Both the position numbers and the translations under genes were made by a program. Shown here piece by piece: positions 8,120 to 17,332 of a stretch of 35,496 bases of DNA (position 1 is the first letter of the stretch; every line of letters begins with the position of its first letter). This stretch comes from Winogradskyella psychrotolerans. GTDB taxonomy: Bacteria > Bacteroidota > Bacteroidia > Flavobacteriales > Flavobacteriaceae. The notes below the pieces were generated by a model. That model was not told the DNA's origin, did not search any database, and saw only the letters and a list, made by a program, of their open reading frames with translations. The stretch lies in the NCBI RefSeq assembly GCF_018860545.1, contig NZ_JAHKPN010000024.1, positions 795-36,290 on the forward strand. Direction: 5' to 3'.

Positions 8120-9157
8120 ATGACTCAAATTGCGCCTAAAATAATCCGTCAAGTTTTTATTTTATTATTAATCTTACTTTTTGGAAGTTTGATTTTTCGT
8201 GAAATGCTCCCTTACTTGACAGGTGTTTTAGGCGCAATTACGTTTTATATTCTACTAAGGAAAGTAATGAAACGTTTAGTCAACCAATATAATTGGAACG
8301 CAACTTTAGCCGCTTTAACTTTAATGTTAGGCTCTTTCGTTGTTATTATGGTGCCACTTACGGGTTTTGGAATTATGATCGGTAATAAAGTTTCTGATGT
8401 TGCTGATAATAGCGGAAAGGTGATTAACGCGTTTAAGGAGCAAGTTGGACAATTAAAATTTAAAACTGGATTTGATGTCAATTCTCAAATAGACACTGAA
8501 GCGATTACATCATGGCTTTCTAATAGTGCACAGAGCATGGTAGGCGATACTTTTAATTTATTGGTAGCTATTGGGTTGATGTACTTTATGCTTTACTTCA
8601 TGCTTACTAATCGAAAAGAATTAAGGCAGTCGCTCCGCGATTATATTCCAATGAATAATAGCAATATTGCAGAAATTGGAAAAGAAGTCCAAGCCATGGT
8701 AAAATCGAATGCTATCGGAATTCCATTGGTAGCCATAGCACAAGGAATAATTGCTTTAATTGGTTTTTTAATTTTTGGTATTGAAGACCCTTTATTTTGG
8801 TTTGTGATTGTCACTATTGGCTCTATGATTCCTTTTATAGGCACTTTTGTTGGTATTATTCCTGTTTTTATACTCACCTTATCCAGTGGTCAAACAGCTC
8901 AGGCTTGGGGTATTTTAATATATGGTGTCGTAGTTGTTGGCTCTACTGATAATATTATTAGACTGTACGTATTAAAAAAACTTGACGATGTACATCCTTT
9001 AGTTACGCTTATCGGTGTAATTGTAGGGGTTCCTCTATTTGGATTTATCGGCTTAATTTTCGGACCACTACTGATTAGTATTTTTATGGCTTTAGTAAAA
9101 ATATATACCGAAGAATATGGTAAGACATTAGATAGCGCACCAGAGGAGCAAAATTAA
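8120..9157 (+). CDS. AI-2E family transporter (PerM/UPF0118)
   Basis: A 345-residue polytopic inner-membrane protein of PF01594. An early pair of helices (FILLLILLFGSLIFREMLPY, then GVLGAITFYILL) is followed by a helix near LTLMLGSFVVIMVPL, a soluble segment of about 60 residues, a helix near LLVAIGLMYFMLYFML, and a C-terminal cluster containing IPLVAIAQGIIALIGFLIFG and the family signature IPFIGTFVGIIP. The family was named after the E. coli TqsA autoinducer-2 exporter, but members also act as ion/proton antiporters or have no known substrate, so AI-2 transport should not be assumed. The start is set at ATG 8120 because a promoter-like box overlaps the longer frame starting at TTG 8084. Confidence 0.9.
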   Translation: MTQIAPKIIRQVFILLLILLFGSLIFREMLPYLTGVLGAITFYILLRKVMKRLVNQYNWNATLAALTLMLGSFVVIMVPLTGFGIMIGNKVSDVADNSGKVINAFKEQVGQLKFKTGFDVNSQIDTEAITSWLSNSAQSMVGDTFNLLVAIGLMYFMLYFMLTNRKELRQSLRDYIPMNNSNIAEIGKEVQAMVKSNAIGIPLVAIAQGIIALIGFLIFGIEDPLFWFVIVTIGSMIPFIGTFVGIIPVFILTLSSGQTAQAWGILIYGVVVVGSTDNIIRLYVLKKLDDVHPLVTLIGVIVGVPLFGFIGLIFGPLLISIFMALVKIYTEEYGKTLDSAPEEQN

Positions 9158-9228
9158 ATTATAGAATGGTTATTAAGTTATTCGTAACTTTATAACATCA
9201 TTCTAATCAATTTAATCAACGCATCTCT

Positions 9229-12200
9229 ATGAATTCTCAATCACAATCACCCCATCAAACACTTTATGTTGCCTTATTATTTCTATTAACTAGTGTTCTT
9301 TCTTTTGCACAAGGCACTAGATTACTAAGACAACCAGATATCAGTGCCACACATATTACGTATACCTACGGAAGTGATATTTGGGTTTCTGCAATAAATT
9401 CTAGCGAAGCTAAACGTATTACTTCAACTGCTGCTGGCGAATCTAATCCTTATTTTTCACCAGATGGTAATTGGATTGCGTTCAGTTCTAACAGAGCAGG
9501 AACAAACAATGTTTATGTGGTTTCTAAAAATGGTGGTGAACCCAAACGATTAACGTGGCATCCTAGTGGATCAACCGTTAGAGGTTGGACCAATGACGGT
9601 AAACATATATTATTTACGAGTAATCGAGAAACCGCTCCACGACCATATAATAGACTTTACACCATTTCAGTTGAAGGCGGAGCACCTCAACTTCTAACCA
9701 AACAATGGAGTAATGATGGGTCTTATTCACCTGATGGCAAAAAATTGATTTTAGATAAAATGGATCGTTGGGATGAAGAATGGCGCGCTTATAGAGGTGG
9801 GCAAAATACACCATTAATTATACTAGATTTAAAAACCCAAACTGAAGTTTTACTGCCTAATGAACACACTACAGATATTCAACCGATGTGGTTAGGTGAT
9901 ACTATTTATTTTTTATCCGATCGTGATTTAGTCTCTAATATTTGGTCGTATACTCCATCAAGCAAAACACTGAGACAAATCACATCACTTGAAGGTTCTG
10001 ATATTAAATGGTTAAGTGGTAACAACGACACTTTAATTTATGAGCGCGATGGTTATTTACACACCATGTCTATTTCAATAGGCACACACACACAATTAAC
10101 AATTAACGTGATTGGTGATTTCCCATGGTCGGAAACCAAATGGGAAGATGTATCAAATTCGACGCGTTCAGCATCCTTATCACCAAATGGTAAACGTGCT
10201 ATTATGCAATCTCGTGGAGATATATTTACAATCCCTGTTGAATTTGGAGACTCTAGAAACATCACCGAAAGTTCAGGTACCGCAGATAGACGGCCAATTT
10301 GGTCACCAAAAGGAGATAAAATAGCTTGGTTTTCTGATGCGGATAGAAAAAATTATACCTTAATGATTTCCGATCAAGATGGCTTATCGCAACCTGAAGT
10401 TATTTCTATTGGAGAATCAAAATTAGCTTGGAATCCCACATGGTCACCAGATGGAAAGTATATCGCCTTTGTTGATGATGATGTACGCTTAAAATTCGTA
10501 AACCTAGAAACGAAAAAGATTAAAACTATTGCTATTGGAGGCACAAATTTAGAACGTAACAGTATTGAATTAAAATGGTCACCAGACAGTAACTATATGG
10601 CGTATGAAAAGTCGGCTTCCAATAACTTCAGACAAATCTATATCTATTCGTTAGAAAATGACACCTCAAAACCCATCACAGATGCTTTTGCAGATTCCTT
10701 TTCACCTGCTTGGGATATGAACCAAAAACAACTTTACTTTTTAGCGAGTACAGATGTTGCCTTGGCTTCTGGTTGGGCAAATACCAGTTCAATGACTGCA
10801 GACCCGGCGTATGCTGCATATGTTATTAATTTAGATGCCAATGATGATTCTCCTTTTAAACCTAAAAGTGATGAAGAAGATATCAAAGAGGACACTGATG
10901 ATAAAAGTGATGACAACAAGGAAGGTAAAGATTCTAAAGACAAAAAAGACGACGAAAAGAAGCCTATGACTATAGACTTTGATAATATTGGCCGTAGAAC
11001 ACTTGCCCTACCGATACCTTCAAGAAACTATGGTTATATTATTGCTGGTAAAAAAGGATCCCTGTTTATATCTGAATATATCCCTAATGACAGAGGAGCC
11101 ACCTTACATAAATTTGATCTAGAAAAGCAAGACCTTAAAGAATTTGCTTCTGGAGTGAGGTCCGTGTCAGTAACGACCAACGGTGAACATATGTTAGCTC
11201 AAATTAATGGAGACTGGCAAGTTATAAGTACAGGGGGAGGTGATGCCAAAGGAGGCAAACGTCTTAAGATAGATTTACAAATGAAATTAGACCGTTCAGC
11301 CGAATGGGAACAAATGTTTGAAGAGGCTTGGAGATATGAACGCGATTATTTTTATGACCCTAATATGCATGGTCGTGATTGGAACGCGGTTTACAAACGT
11401 TATGCTTCCTTAGTGCCATTTATTAAGCATCGTGCGGATTTATATTATATTTTAGATCAGGTCAATGGTGAATTATCTGTTGGTCATAGTTTTGTATTTG
11501 GTGGTGATTATCCAGATATAGAACGTTCCACAACGGGTTTACTTGGAGCTGATATGGTCACTGATAAATCTCATTGGAAAATTGACCGCATCTACACTAC
11601 CGAAAGCTGGAATCCTGGTTTAACTGGCCCTTTGGATGCGCCCGGATTAAATATAAAAGAAGGTCAATATATTGTTGGAATCAACGGTAAAGAAATTAAA
11701 GCCGACGCTAATTTTTATAAATATTTAGACGGCACTGCTGGAAAACAAACCATCCTTCATATTAATGATCAACCAGAATTTAAAGGGAATTGGCAGGAAA
11801 TTATTGAGCCTATACGCAGCGAAAATTCTTTGAGACAACGCACTTGGGTTGAAGACAACCGTAGATTAGTTGATAAATTATCAAACGGACGTTTGGGCTA
11901 TATCTGGGTTCCAAATACAGGAGGCCCTGGTTTTGTATCTTTCAATAGGTATTATTTCGCCCAACAAGACAAAGAGGGAGCCGTAATAGATGAACGTTTT
12001 AACGGTGGTGGTTTATTGGATGATTATATGGTAGATTTAATGACACGAAGCCTTAGAGCTGGATTAACAAATGAGGTACCAAACGGCAAACCGCTGACAT
12101 TACCTGCTGGTATCTTAGGCCCAAAAGTATTATTGATAAATGAACTTGCAGGTTCTGGTGGAGATTTTTTTCCGTGGGTTTTTAGACAGCAGAATGTTGG

Positions 12201-12498
12201 TAAATTAATTGGTATGACCACTTGGGGAGGTTTGGTAAAATCCTCAACACATTATGCTTTAATTGATGGAGGAGCTTTAACAGCACCAGATAATGCCGTA
12301 TTTGATCCGATAAATAATAAATGGATTGCAGAGAATGTCGGTATCGCACCAGATATTAAAGTAAGACAAGATGCTAAAGCGTTATTTAACGGAAGAGATC
12401 CACAACTAGAAAAAGCCATTGAAGAATTAATGAATCAATTGGGCATAAAAAAAGAGGTTAAAATCCCACCGTTTCCCCAACCCGCAAAAGGAAATTAA
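9229..12498 (+). CDS. Secreted tricorn-like S41 peptidase
   Basis: 1089 residues with a signal peptide (TLYVALLFLLTSVLSFAQ, about 11-28). The order matches tricorn protease: an N-terminal beta-propeller of PD40/WD40-like blades (repeated YFSPDGNWIAFSS, WSPDGKYIAFVD, WSPDSNYMAYEK), an acidic-basic linker about 540-580 rich in D, E and K, a helical segment, a PDZ-like domain (IKEGQYIVGINGKEI), and a C-terminal S41 core. The nucleophile is probably S976 in ELAGSGGD and the general base H753 in ELSVGHSF, as judged from tricorn. It should act in the periplasm or at the envelope on oligopeptides. The propeller is thought to gate substrate entry in the family. A 38-residue membrane peptide gene follows only three bases after its stop. 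Confidence 0.93.
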   Translation: MNSQSQSPHQTLYVALLFLLTSVLSFAQGTRLLRQPDISATHITYTYGSDIWVSAINSSEAKRITSTAAGESNPYFSPDGNWIAFSSNRAGTNNVYVVSKNGGEPKRLTWHPSGSTVRGWTNDGKHILFTSNRETAPRPYNRLYTISVEGGAPQLLTKQWSNDGSYSPDGKKLILDKMDRWDEEWRAYRGGQNTPLIILDLKTQTEVLLPNEHTTDIQPMWLGDTIYFLSDRDLVSNIWSYTPSSKTLRQITSLEGSDIKWLSGNNDTLIYERDGYLHTMSISIGTHTQLTINVIGDFPWSETKWEDVSNSTRSASLSPNGKRAIMQSRGDIFTIPVEFGDSRNITESSGTADRRPIWSPKGDKIAWFSDADRKNYTLMISDQDGLSQPEVISIGESKLAWNPTWSPDGKYIAFVDDDVRLKFVNLETKKIKTIAIGGTNLERNSIELKWSPDSNYMAYEKSASNNFRQIYIYSLENDTSKPITDAFADSFSPAWDMNQKQLYFLASTDVALASGWANTSSMTADPAYAAYVINLDANDDSPFKPKSDEEDIKEDTDDKSDDNKEGKDSKDKKDDEKKPMTIDFDNIGRRTLALPIPSRNYGYIIAGKKGSLFISEYIPNDRGATLHKFDLEKQDLKEFASGVRSVSVTTNGEHMLAQINGDWQVISTGGGDAKGGKRLKIDLQMKLDRSAEWEQMFEEAWRYERDYFYDPNMHGRDWNAVYKRYASLVPFIKHRADLYYILDQVNGELSVGHSFVFGGDYPDIERSTTGLLGADMVTDKSHWKIDRIYTTESWNPGLTGPLDAPGLNIKEGQYIVGINGKEIKADANFYKYLDGTAGKQTILHINDQPEFKGNWQEIIEPIRSENSLRQRTWVEDNRRLVDKLSNGRLGYIWVPNTGGPGFVSFNRYYFAQQDKEGAVIDERFNGGGLLDDYMVDLMTRSLRAGLTNEVPNGKPLTLPAGILGPKVLLINELAGSGGDFFPWVFRQQNVGKLIGMTTWGGLVKSSTHYALIDGGALTAPDNAVFDPINNKWIAENVGIAPDIKVRQDAKALFNGRDPQLEKAIEELMNQLGIKKEVKIPPFPQPAKGN

Positions 12499-12501
12499 TA
12501 T

Positions 12502-12618
12502 ATGACAGGTTTAGATATTGTAATAAAATTTGCCGTAATCCTTTTTGCAAGATTAGGAATACGGCTAGTATCTAAATTTATTAAAATGAACAAAGAAGAA
12601 AAAGATGATGCCGTTTAG
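12502..12618 (+). CDS. Small membrane peptide, 38 residues
   Basis: A short frame missed by most length cut-offs. ATG at 12502 is preceded by AAAAGGA about 10 bases upstream, a plausible ribosome-binding site, and the frame ends with TAG at 12616-12618. The product starts MTGLDIVIKFAVILFARLG, one predicted membrane helix, continues with basic residues (RLVSKFIKMNK) and ends in an acidic tail (EEKDDAV); the positive charges after the helix suggest an outside-in N-terminus. It begins three bases after the tricorn-like gene stop and would be cotranscribed. Function unknown; it could be a small accessory subunit, or a chance frame. Confidence 0.5.
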   Translation: MTGLDIVIKFAVILFARLGIRLVSKFIKMNKEEKDDAV

Positions 12619-12633
12619 TCCATTAATCAATAA

Positions 12634-14253
12634 TTAAGGTTTCACTTCTGAAGTTGATTTTAAAGGGGTATTCACCCAATAGGTATTAACATCTATAATT
12701 TTGCTATTCAATCCACTTGAAGATAATGGCATCGTTTTATTGACTAAAATTAAATCTGATTTTAGTGGCTGATCCGTAAATATGTCTTGCGTAAAAAACT
12801 CTCTAAACTGAAACCCTAATAGCTTAGATTCTTTATAAATTGTAACACCTGAAACATCTCTTATTTTTTTCAATTTATAGGCAAAATCTTCTGATTGAAC
12901 ATCTCCTATGTCAAATTTGGTTCCAGCAGCCCAATCTACAACTTCAATCTTAACCACATTATTTTTAACTAACTTAATACTACTTACCATTAGTTTTTCG
13001 TCCTTAAAATAAAGCTTAATTCTATTTTTACTTTGAATTGAAGCATCATCAATAGATTTATTAAACGTAATATAAAACGCCTCTTTTTCAACATCAAAGT
13101 CAAAACTATCGACACGTAAAGGGTTAGGTTCTTTTATAATAAACCGGTTATTAAACGTCATATAATTTAAATACATCTTCCCTTCTACCTTTTTATATTC
13201 AATATTAATTTTGAACAGTGTATTTGAATCGTCTGATTTTTGACTATTAAAACCAAAGCTAGGAGTCCTTGTTCTAGTTGTTGAATAATTTTGATTTTCG
13301 AACATGTGATAATTGAGTCTGTGAATCGCATAATTAGATTTGGCAATATAAATTTTTCCTTTCACTCTAAATTTTGACTGTATATCTTCATTAGAATAAA
13401 AGTCTATTTCATATAACAATTCGTCTCCAATATATACCACCTTAGGACTCTCAAAGCGATGATTTGTAATAAAATCATCCTTTAAAACATAGATGAAAGA
13501 AAAACTTGATTTATTATAATTTCTAATCGGGTTATGGATATTTAAAATTTCTAACTCATTTCTACTTTTAACTCCTAACCGTGCATTATCATCTGTATCT
13601 ATAATTTTAGAAATACCATATATACTATTCAGCAATAAAGTATCCTGATAAAAATCCGTATTAAGTTGATAGGAATAAAGTGCTGTTTGATTGTCTTTAT
13701 ACCTTAACTTGTTGGTATCAAAACCAGAATCAAAATTTTCAATAATGCCTTCATTTAGGTTGTAATAATTATCATTGACATATTGATAATCTCTGTAGTA
13801 ACCAATGTAAGAATGTGATTGATTAGGATAATTACTTGGAATACTAAAGATGGCTTTCTTTATGATTGCCATTGAAGACTCTGTAATAGTGCGATTTGAT
13901 TTGCTAGACGTCACCATAACAGCATCCAAACTTTCAATTTTTGGTTTTAGATAGATGATGTTAATCTTCTTAGAATCTAAGGAATTGATACTGATTACAA
14001 GTTTTTCATAACCAATGGAAGATATAATAATACGCTTATTGGTTTGCACAAAATGACCTGGTAATCTAAAACTACCTTCGTCATTGGCGACGAGACCAGA
14101 TGATTCACCTTCAAACTGAATAGTAGCGTAGGATACCGGGAACTTTTCATTACTATCTACAACCCTACAAAACAATTCTACAGCACCTTGACTCATTGCT
14201 ATTGAAGCATAACAAATAAAGACCACAGAGAATAAAATTGATTTTTTAGGCAT
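12634..14253 (-). CDS. Carboxypeptidase-regulatory-like domain surface protein
   Basis: The longest frame starts at 14313, with further Met codons at 14271 and 14253. I choose 14253 because MPKKSILFSVVFICYASIAM is a compact signal peptide; 14271 is equally possible. Residues after cleavage form a CarboxypepD_reg-like beta-sandwich (VVDSNEKFPVSYATIQFEG, then ISSIGYEKLVISI), common at the N-terminus of Bacteroidota outer-membrane proteins. The remaining 430 residues are beta-rich (YIGYYRDYQYVNDNYYNLNE and onward) without a TonB-dependent barrel signature I recognise, and resemble DUF5686-like or unnamed surface proteins. It is the last gene of a minus-strand run; with the 14253 start the gap from the PPK2 stop is 65 bases. 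Exact function unknown. Confidence 0.65.
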   Translation of the reverse strand: MPKKSILFSVVFICYASIAMSQGAVELFCRVVDSNEKFPVSYATIQFEGESSGLVANDEGSFRLPGHFVQTNKRIIISSIGYEKLVISINSLDSKKINIIYLKPKIESLDAVMVTSSKSNRTITESSMAIIKKAIFSIPSNYPNQSHSYIGYYRDYQYVNDNYYNLNEGIIENFDSGFDTNKLRYKDNQTALYSYQLNTDFYQDTLLLNSIYGISKIIDTDDNARLGVKSRNELEILNIHNPIRNYNKSSFSFIYVLKDDFITNHRFESPKVVYIGDELLYEIDFYSNEDIQSKFRVKGKIYIAKSNYAIHRLNYHMFENQNYSTTRTRTPSFGFNSQKSDDSNTLFKINIEYKKVEGKMYLNYMTFNNRFIIKEPNPLRVDSFDFDVEKEAFYITFNKSIDDASIQSKNRIKLYFKDEKLMVSSIKLVKNNVVKIEVVDWAAGTKFDIGDVQSEDFAYKLKKIRDVSGVTIYKESKLLGFQFREFFTQDIFTDQPLKSDLILVNKTMPLSSSGLNSKIIDVNTYWVNTPLKSTSEVKP

Positions 14254-14318
14254 ACGATTAGCTTGTAACATCACTTTTTCTAAAGAAATGAAGGTAAAAT
14301 AAAATTGATGCAAAAAAA

Positions 14319-15197
14319 TTATTCGTTTTCAAGTTGATGCCTATACGAATCTATATTTTCCTTTTGATGTGCTGGCAATTCTGGTTCTTGTATATCATCA
14401 TATTCTTTTAGCGTATCATATAAAATCTTGGCTACAATATATCGTGCGGTTGGTTTGTCATCTGCAGGAATATTATACCACGGAGCATGTGGTTTAGAAG
14501 TTCTATTTAAAGCATCTTCATAAAAGGTTTGGTATTCATCCCAACATTGACGTTCATCTAAATCGTCTGGAGAAAACTTCCAATTTTTTTCTGGTTTATC
14601 AAGTCTTCTTAATAATCTATTTTTCTGTTCATTTTTAGAAATATTTAGAAAAAACTTAAAAACGATGGTGCCATTATTGGCAATTTGCTTTTCAAAATTA
14701 TTTATTTCATTGAAGCGTCTATCCCAAAAAGCATCATCTATATCATCTAAACTATTAATATGTGGCATGTTTTCATACAATAAGTATTCTGGGTGAACTC
14801 TAGTTACCAATACGTTTTCATAATGCGTCCTGTTAAAGATTCCGAACTTTCCTCTAGCTGGTAATGCTTTGACATGTCTCCAAAGATAATCATGCTTTAG
14901 CTCTAAATCTGTTGGCTTTTTAAAACTATGCGCTATAATTCCTCTGACGTTAAATTCTTTAAAAACCTCACGAATCAAGCTATCTTTACCAGCTGTATCC
15001 ATACCCTGTATACACATTAAAACGGCATATTTACCATGCGCATACATTTTATTTTGAATGTCCGCTAAATCTTCACTGACTTTTCTTAATTCTTTTTCAA
15101 TTTTCTTTTCTTTTACGCCTAAATCAATTGAAGTTTGTAAATCATCAATTTGTATTTGAGACGAAATTTTAAAATCATCAATATGAATATCTTTCAT
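14319..15197 (-). CDS. ppk2: Polyphosphate kinase 2 family protein
   Basis: PPK2 enzymes transfer phosphate between polyphosphate and nucleotides, usually making nucleoside di- or triphosphates from polyphosphate. The 292-residue single domain has Walker A GMDTAGKDS (65-73), the lid and binding segments KKPTDLELKHDYLWR, and the Walker B-like FNRTHYENVLVTRVHP (121-136). The FNR-x-HYE version, rather than FDR-x-WYE, resembles what I recall of class III enzymes, which use AMP and ADP, but the class should be tested. DRRFNEINNFEKQI and HAPWYNIPADDK are further family blocks. It lies 12 bases after the sigma-54 regulator gene, so the two are probably one transcript, linking phosphate or energy reserve to that regulator. 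Confidence 0.9.
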   Translation of the reverse strand: MKDIHIDDFKISSQIQIDDLQTSIDLGVKEKKIEKELRKVSEDLADIQNKMYAHGKYAVLMCIQGMDTAGKDSLIREVFKEFNVRGIIAHSFKKPTDLELKHDYLWRHVKALPARGKFGIFNRTHYENVLVTRVHPEYLLYENMPHINSLDDIDDAFWDRRFNEINNFEKQIANNGTIVFKFFLNISKNEQKNRLLRRLDKPEKNWKFSPDDLDERQCWDEYQTFYEDALNRTSKPHAPWYNIPADDKPTARYIVAKILYDTLKEYDDIQEPELPAHQKENIDSYRHQLENE

Positions 15198-15209
15198 AAG
15201 TATTACATT

Positions 15210-16373
15210 TTATTTTGAAGCAAAAGCCTTTACATCACTTTCGCTCACTTCAGTTCCTCCTAAAATGATTAAACGCTCTACCACATTTCGTAGTTCACGA
15301 ATATTTCCGGTCCAATCATAATTTTGAAGTAATTTTATAGCTTTATCAGAAAAGGATTTGTTTACATTGCCGTGTTCGTTCGAAATTTTCTGAGCAAAAT
15401 AATTTATGAGAAGTGGAATATCCTCTCGTCTATCGTTTAGCGCTGGCACTTCAATTAAAATCACTGCTAGTCTATGGTATAAATCTTCTCTAAATTTACC
15501 GTCTTCAATTTCTTTTTTTAGGTTTTTGTTGGTCGCTGCTACCACCCTAACGTTCACCTTGATATCCTTGTCACTTCCCACGCGTTGAATACGACTTTCT
15601 TGCAAAGCACGTAATACTTTGGCCTGAGCCGATAAACTCATATCGCCAATTTCATCCAAAAATATAGTGCCACCATTAGCGGCTTCAAATTTACCTGCCC
15701 GGTCTTTAGCTGCAGATGTAAAAGCCCCTTTAACATGACCGAATAATTCACTTTCAATTAATTCTGAAGGGATTGCAGCACAATTCACTTCAATCATTGG
15801 GCCTTTTGAACGTTCACTTTTTTGGTGTAACCAATGGGCAACGAGTTCTTTTCCCGTTCCGTTAGGCCCTGTAACTAAAACACGAGCATCTGTTGGTGCC
15901 ACTTTATCAATCATATTTTTAATACGAGCAATACCATCGCTTTCCCCAATCATCTCGTAATTTTTGCTGACTTTCTTCTTTAGTCTTTTATTCTCAACAA
16001 CAAGTTCTTTTCTATCTAAAGCGATACGAACTGTATTTAAAAGTCGGTTTAAATCTGGTGGTTTAGAGATATAATCAAAAGCACCTAAACGCATCGTGTT
16101 AACTGCGGTATCTAAATCACCATGACCAGAAATCATAACCATTGGTGTTTCTGGCTTAATCTTTTTAACGGCTTCTAGCACTTCAACACCATCCATTTTT
16201 GGCATTTTGATATCACAAAGCACTAGGTCGTAATCTTCTTTTTTAATTTTTTCAATTCCAACTAAACCATCTTCTGCCTCTTCCACTTGGTATGTATCAT
16301 TCTCTTCAGAAAGTATTTTTACCAGTACGCGTCTTATCGCAGCTTCATCTTCAATAATTAATATTTTTGGCAT
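15210..16373 (-). CDS. Sigma-54 activator response regulator lacking a DNA-binding domain
   Basis: 387 residues. A receiver domain (1-120) has phosphoacceptor D54 in VLCDIKMPKMDG. The AAA+ domain (about 140-375) has Walker A GPNGTGKE (169-176), L1 loop GAFTSA (216-221), Walker B IFLDE (237-241) and the arginine region FREDLYHRL. NtrC-class proteins normally continue about 80 residues into a Fis-type helix-turn-helix; this one stops at VSESDVKAFASK with none. It may therefore activate sigma-54 RNA polymerase from solution, as FlgR and CtcC do, or pair with another DNA-binding partner. GAFTSA differs from the classic GAFTGA at one position of the sigma-54-contacting loop. No partner kinase is adjacent; PPK2 is 12 bases downstream and MscS 80 bases upstream. 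Confidence 0.92.
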   Translation of the reverse strand: MPKILIIEDEAAIRRVLVKILSEENDTYQVEEAEDGLVGIEKIKKEDYDLVLCDIKMPKMDGVEVLEAVKKIKPETPMVMISGHGDLDTAVNTMRLGAFDYISKPPDLNRLLNTVRIALDRKELVVENKRLKKKVSKNYEMIGESDGIARIKNMIDKVAPTDARVLVTGPNGTGKELVAHWLHQKSERSKGPMIEVNCAAIPSELIESELFGHVKGAFTSAAKDRAGKFEAANGGTIFLDEIGDMSLSAQAKVLRALQESRIQRVGSDKDIKVNVRVVAATNKNLKKEIEDGKFREDLYHRLAVILIEVPALNDRREDIPLLINYFAQKISNEHGNVNKSFSDKAIKLLQNYDWTGNIRELRNVVERLIILGGTEVSESDVKAFASK

Positions 16374-16453
16374 AACTCTATTTTAATCTTGTTATTATTT
16401 TTGATTAGGATGCATTCAAAAGTTGAATCAAACTTCAGAATGTCTCTAAACTT

Positions 16454-17329
16454 TTATTTTTGAATAATATGGATATCGCGTTGAGGAAACGGAATAGACA
16501 CATTGTGTTCTCTAAAAAGGCGATCAATCTCAAACCTAATTTCACTCTTAGGAAACTGCGCTTTAAAACTATCTGATAATGTAAATGAGACTTTAAAATC
16601 TAACGAACTATCACCGAAATTAGTGAAAATAACTGCTGGAGGTGGCACAGAGAGCACATTGTCATTAGCACTTGCCGCTTGAAGCAATATTTTTTTAACT
16701 AATTGCACATCGCTTCCATAAGCTACGCCAACTTCGACACTTTCTCGCGTTGTAGATCCGTTTTGCGTCCAATTGTATAAACTGTTTTCTAAATATAAGT
16801 GATTCGGAATTATTAAAACCTTATTATCAATGGTTACTGCTCTGGTGGTTCGTAATTTAATCTCCTCTACCCGACCAACTTTACCGTCAATTTCTATAAT
16901 ATCACCAACATGTACAGATTGATCAATTAATATAAATATACCTGAGATAATATCTTGAAACAAGGTTTGCAGCGCTAAACCAATACCAATTAAAAGTGCT
17001 GCAGACGCGGCAAAAACTGCTGTGACATTTACACCAACACTATGCAGTGTAACCAAAAGTATGATGAGATAAACAAGCCATCTAAAATAGCCATAGACCA
17101 CTCCAAATTTCCCTTTATCTTCTTCTGGTAATTTTCGGGTGATAACCTTTAGAGCTAACCTAAGTATAATCGTAGTTATAAATATGGCGGTAATGACAAT
17201 AACAATATCAAGAATTGAAATACTAATATCCTCACCAATATTTAAATGCCAACCTAAGAAATCAGTGGTTTTCTCCCAAAGACTACTTTCTGTTATTTTA
17301 TCTTCAATATCACTTAAGTTTTGAATCAT
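16454..17329 (-). CDS. MscS family mechanosensitive channel
   Basis: 291 residues of small-conductance mechanosensitive channel type (PF00924). There are three likely membrane helices: about 38-62 (ISILDIVIVITAIFITTIIL), about 82-101 (YFRWLVYLIILLVTLHSV) and the pore helix about 106-128 (VFAASAALLIGIGLALQTLF). The beta domain starts VHVGDIIEIDGKVGRVEEI and contains IIPNHLYLENSLYNWTQ, the hallmark of the family; a C-terminal alpha/beta cage follows. It opens on membrane tension during hypo-osmotic shock to release solutes. Only three bases separate its ATG from the upstream ABC permease stop, so ATPase, permease and channel probably form one mRNA. The cotranscription hints at an envelope or osmotic stress role for the ABC exporter. 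Confidence 0.95.
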   Translation of the reverse strand: MIQNLSDIEDKITESSLWEKTTDFLGWHLNIGEDISISILDIVIVITAIFITTIILRLALKVITRKLPEEDKGKFGVVYGYFRWLVYLIILLVTLHSVGVNVTAVFAASAALLIGIGLALQTLFQDIISGIFILIDQSVHVGDIIEIDGKVGRVEEIKLRTTRAVTIDNKVLIIPNHLYLENSLYNWTQNGSTTRESVEVGVAYGSDVQLVKKILLQAASANDNVLSVPPPAVIFTNFGDSSLDFKVSFTLSDSFKAQFPKSEIRFEIDRLFREHNVSIPFPQRDIHIIQK

Positions 17330-17332
17330 TAC

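Noticed and set aside
10734..10943. Minus-strand serine-rich frame opposite the tricorn linker
   Set aside because: It mirrors the D/E/K-rich linker codons of the protease and has no independent support.
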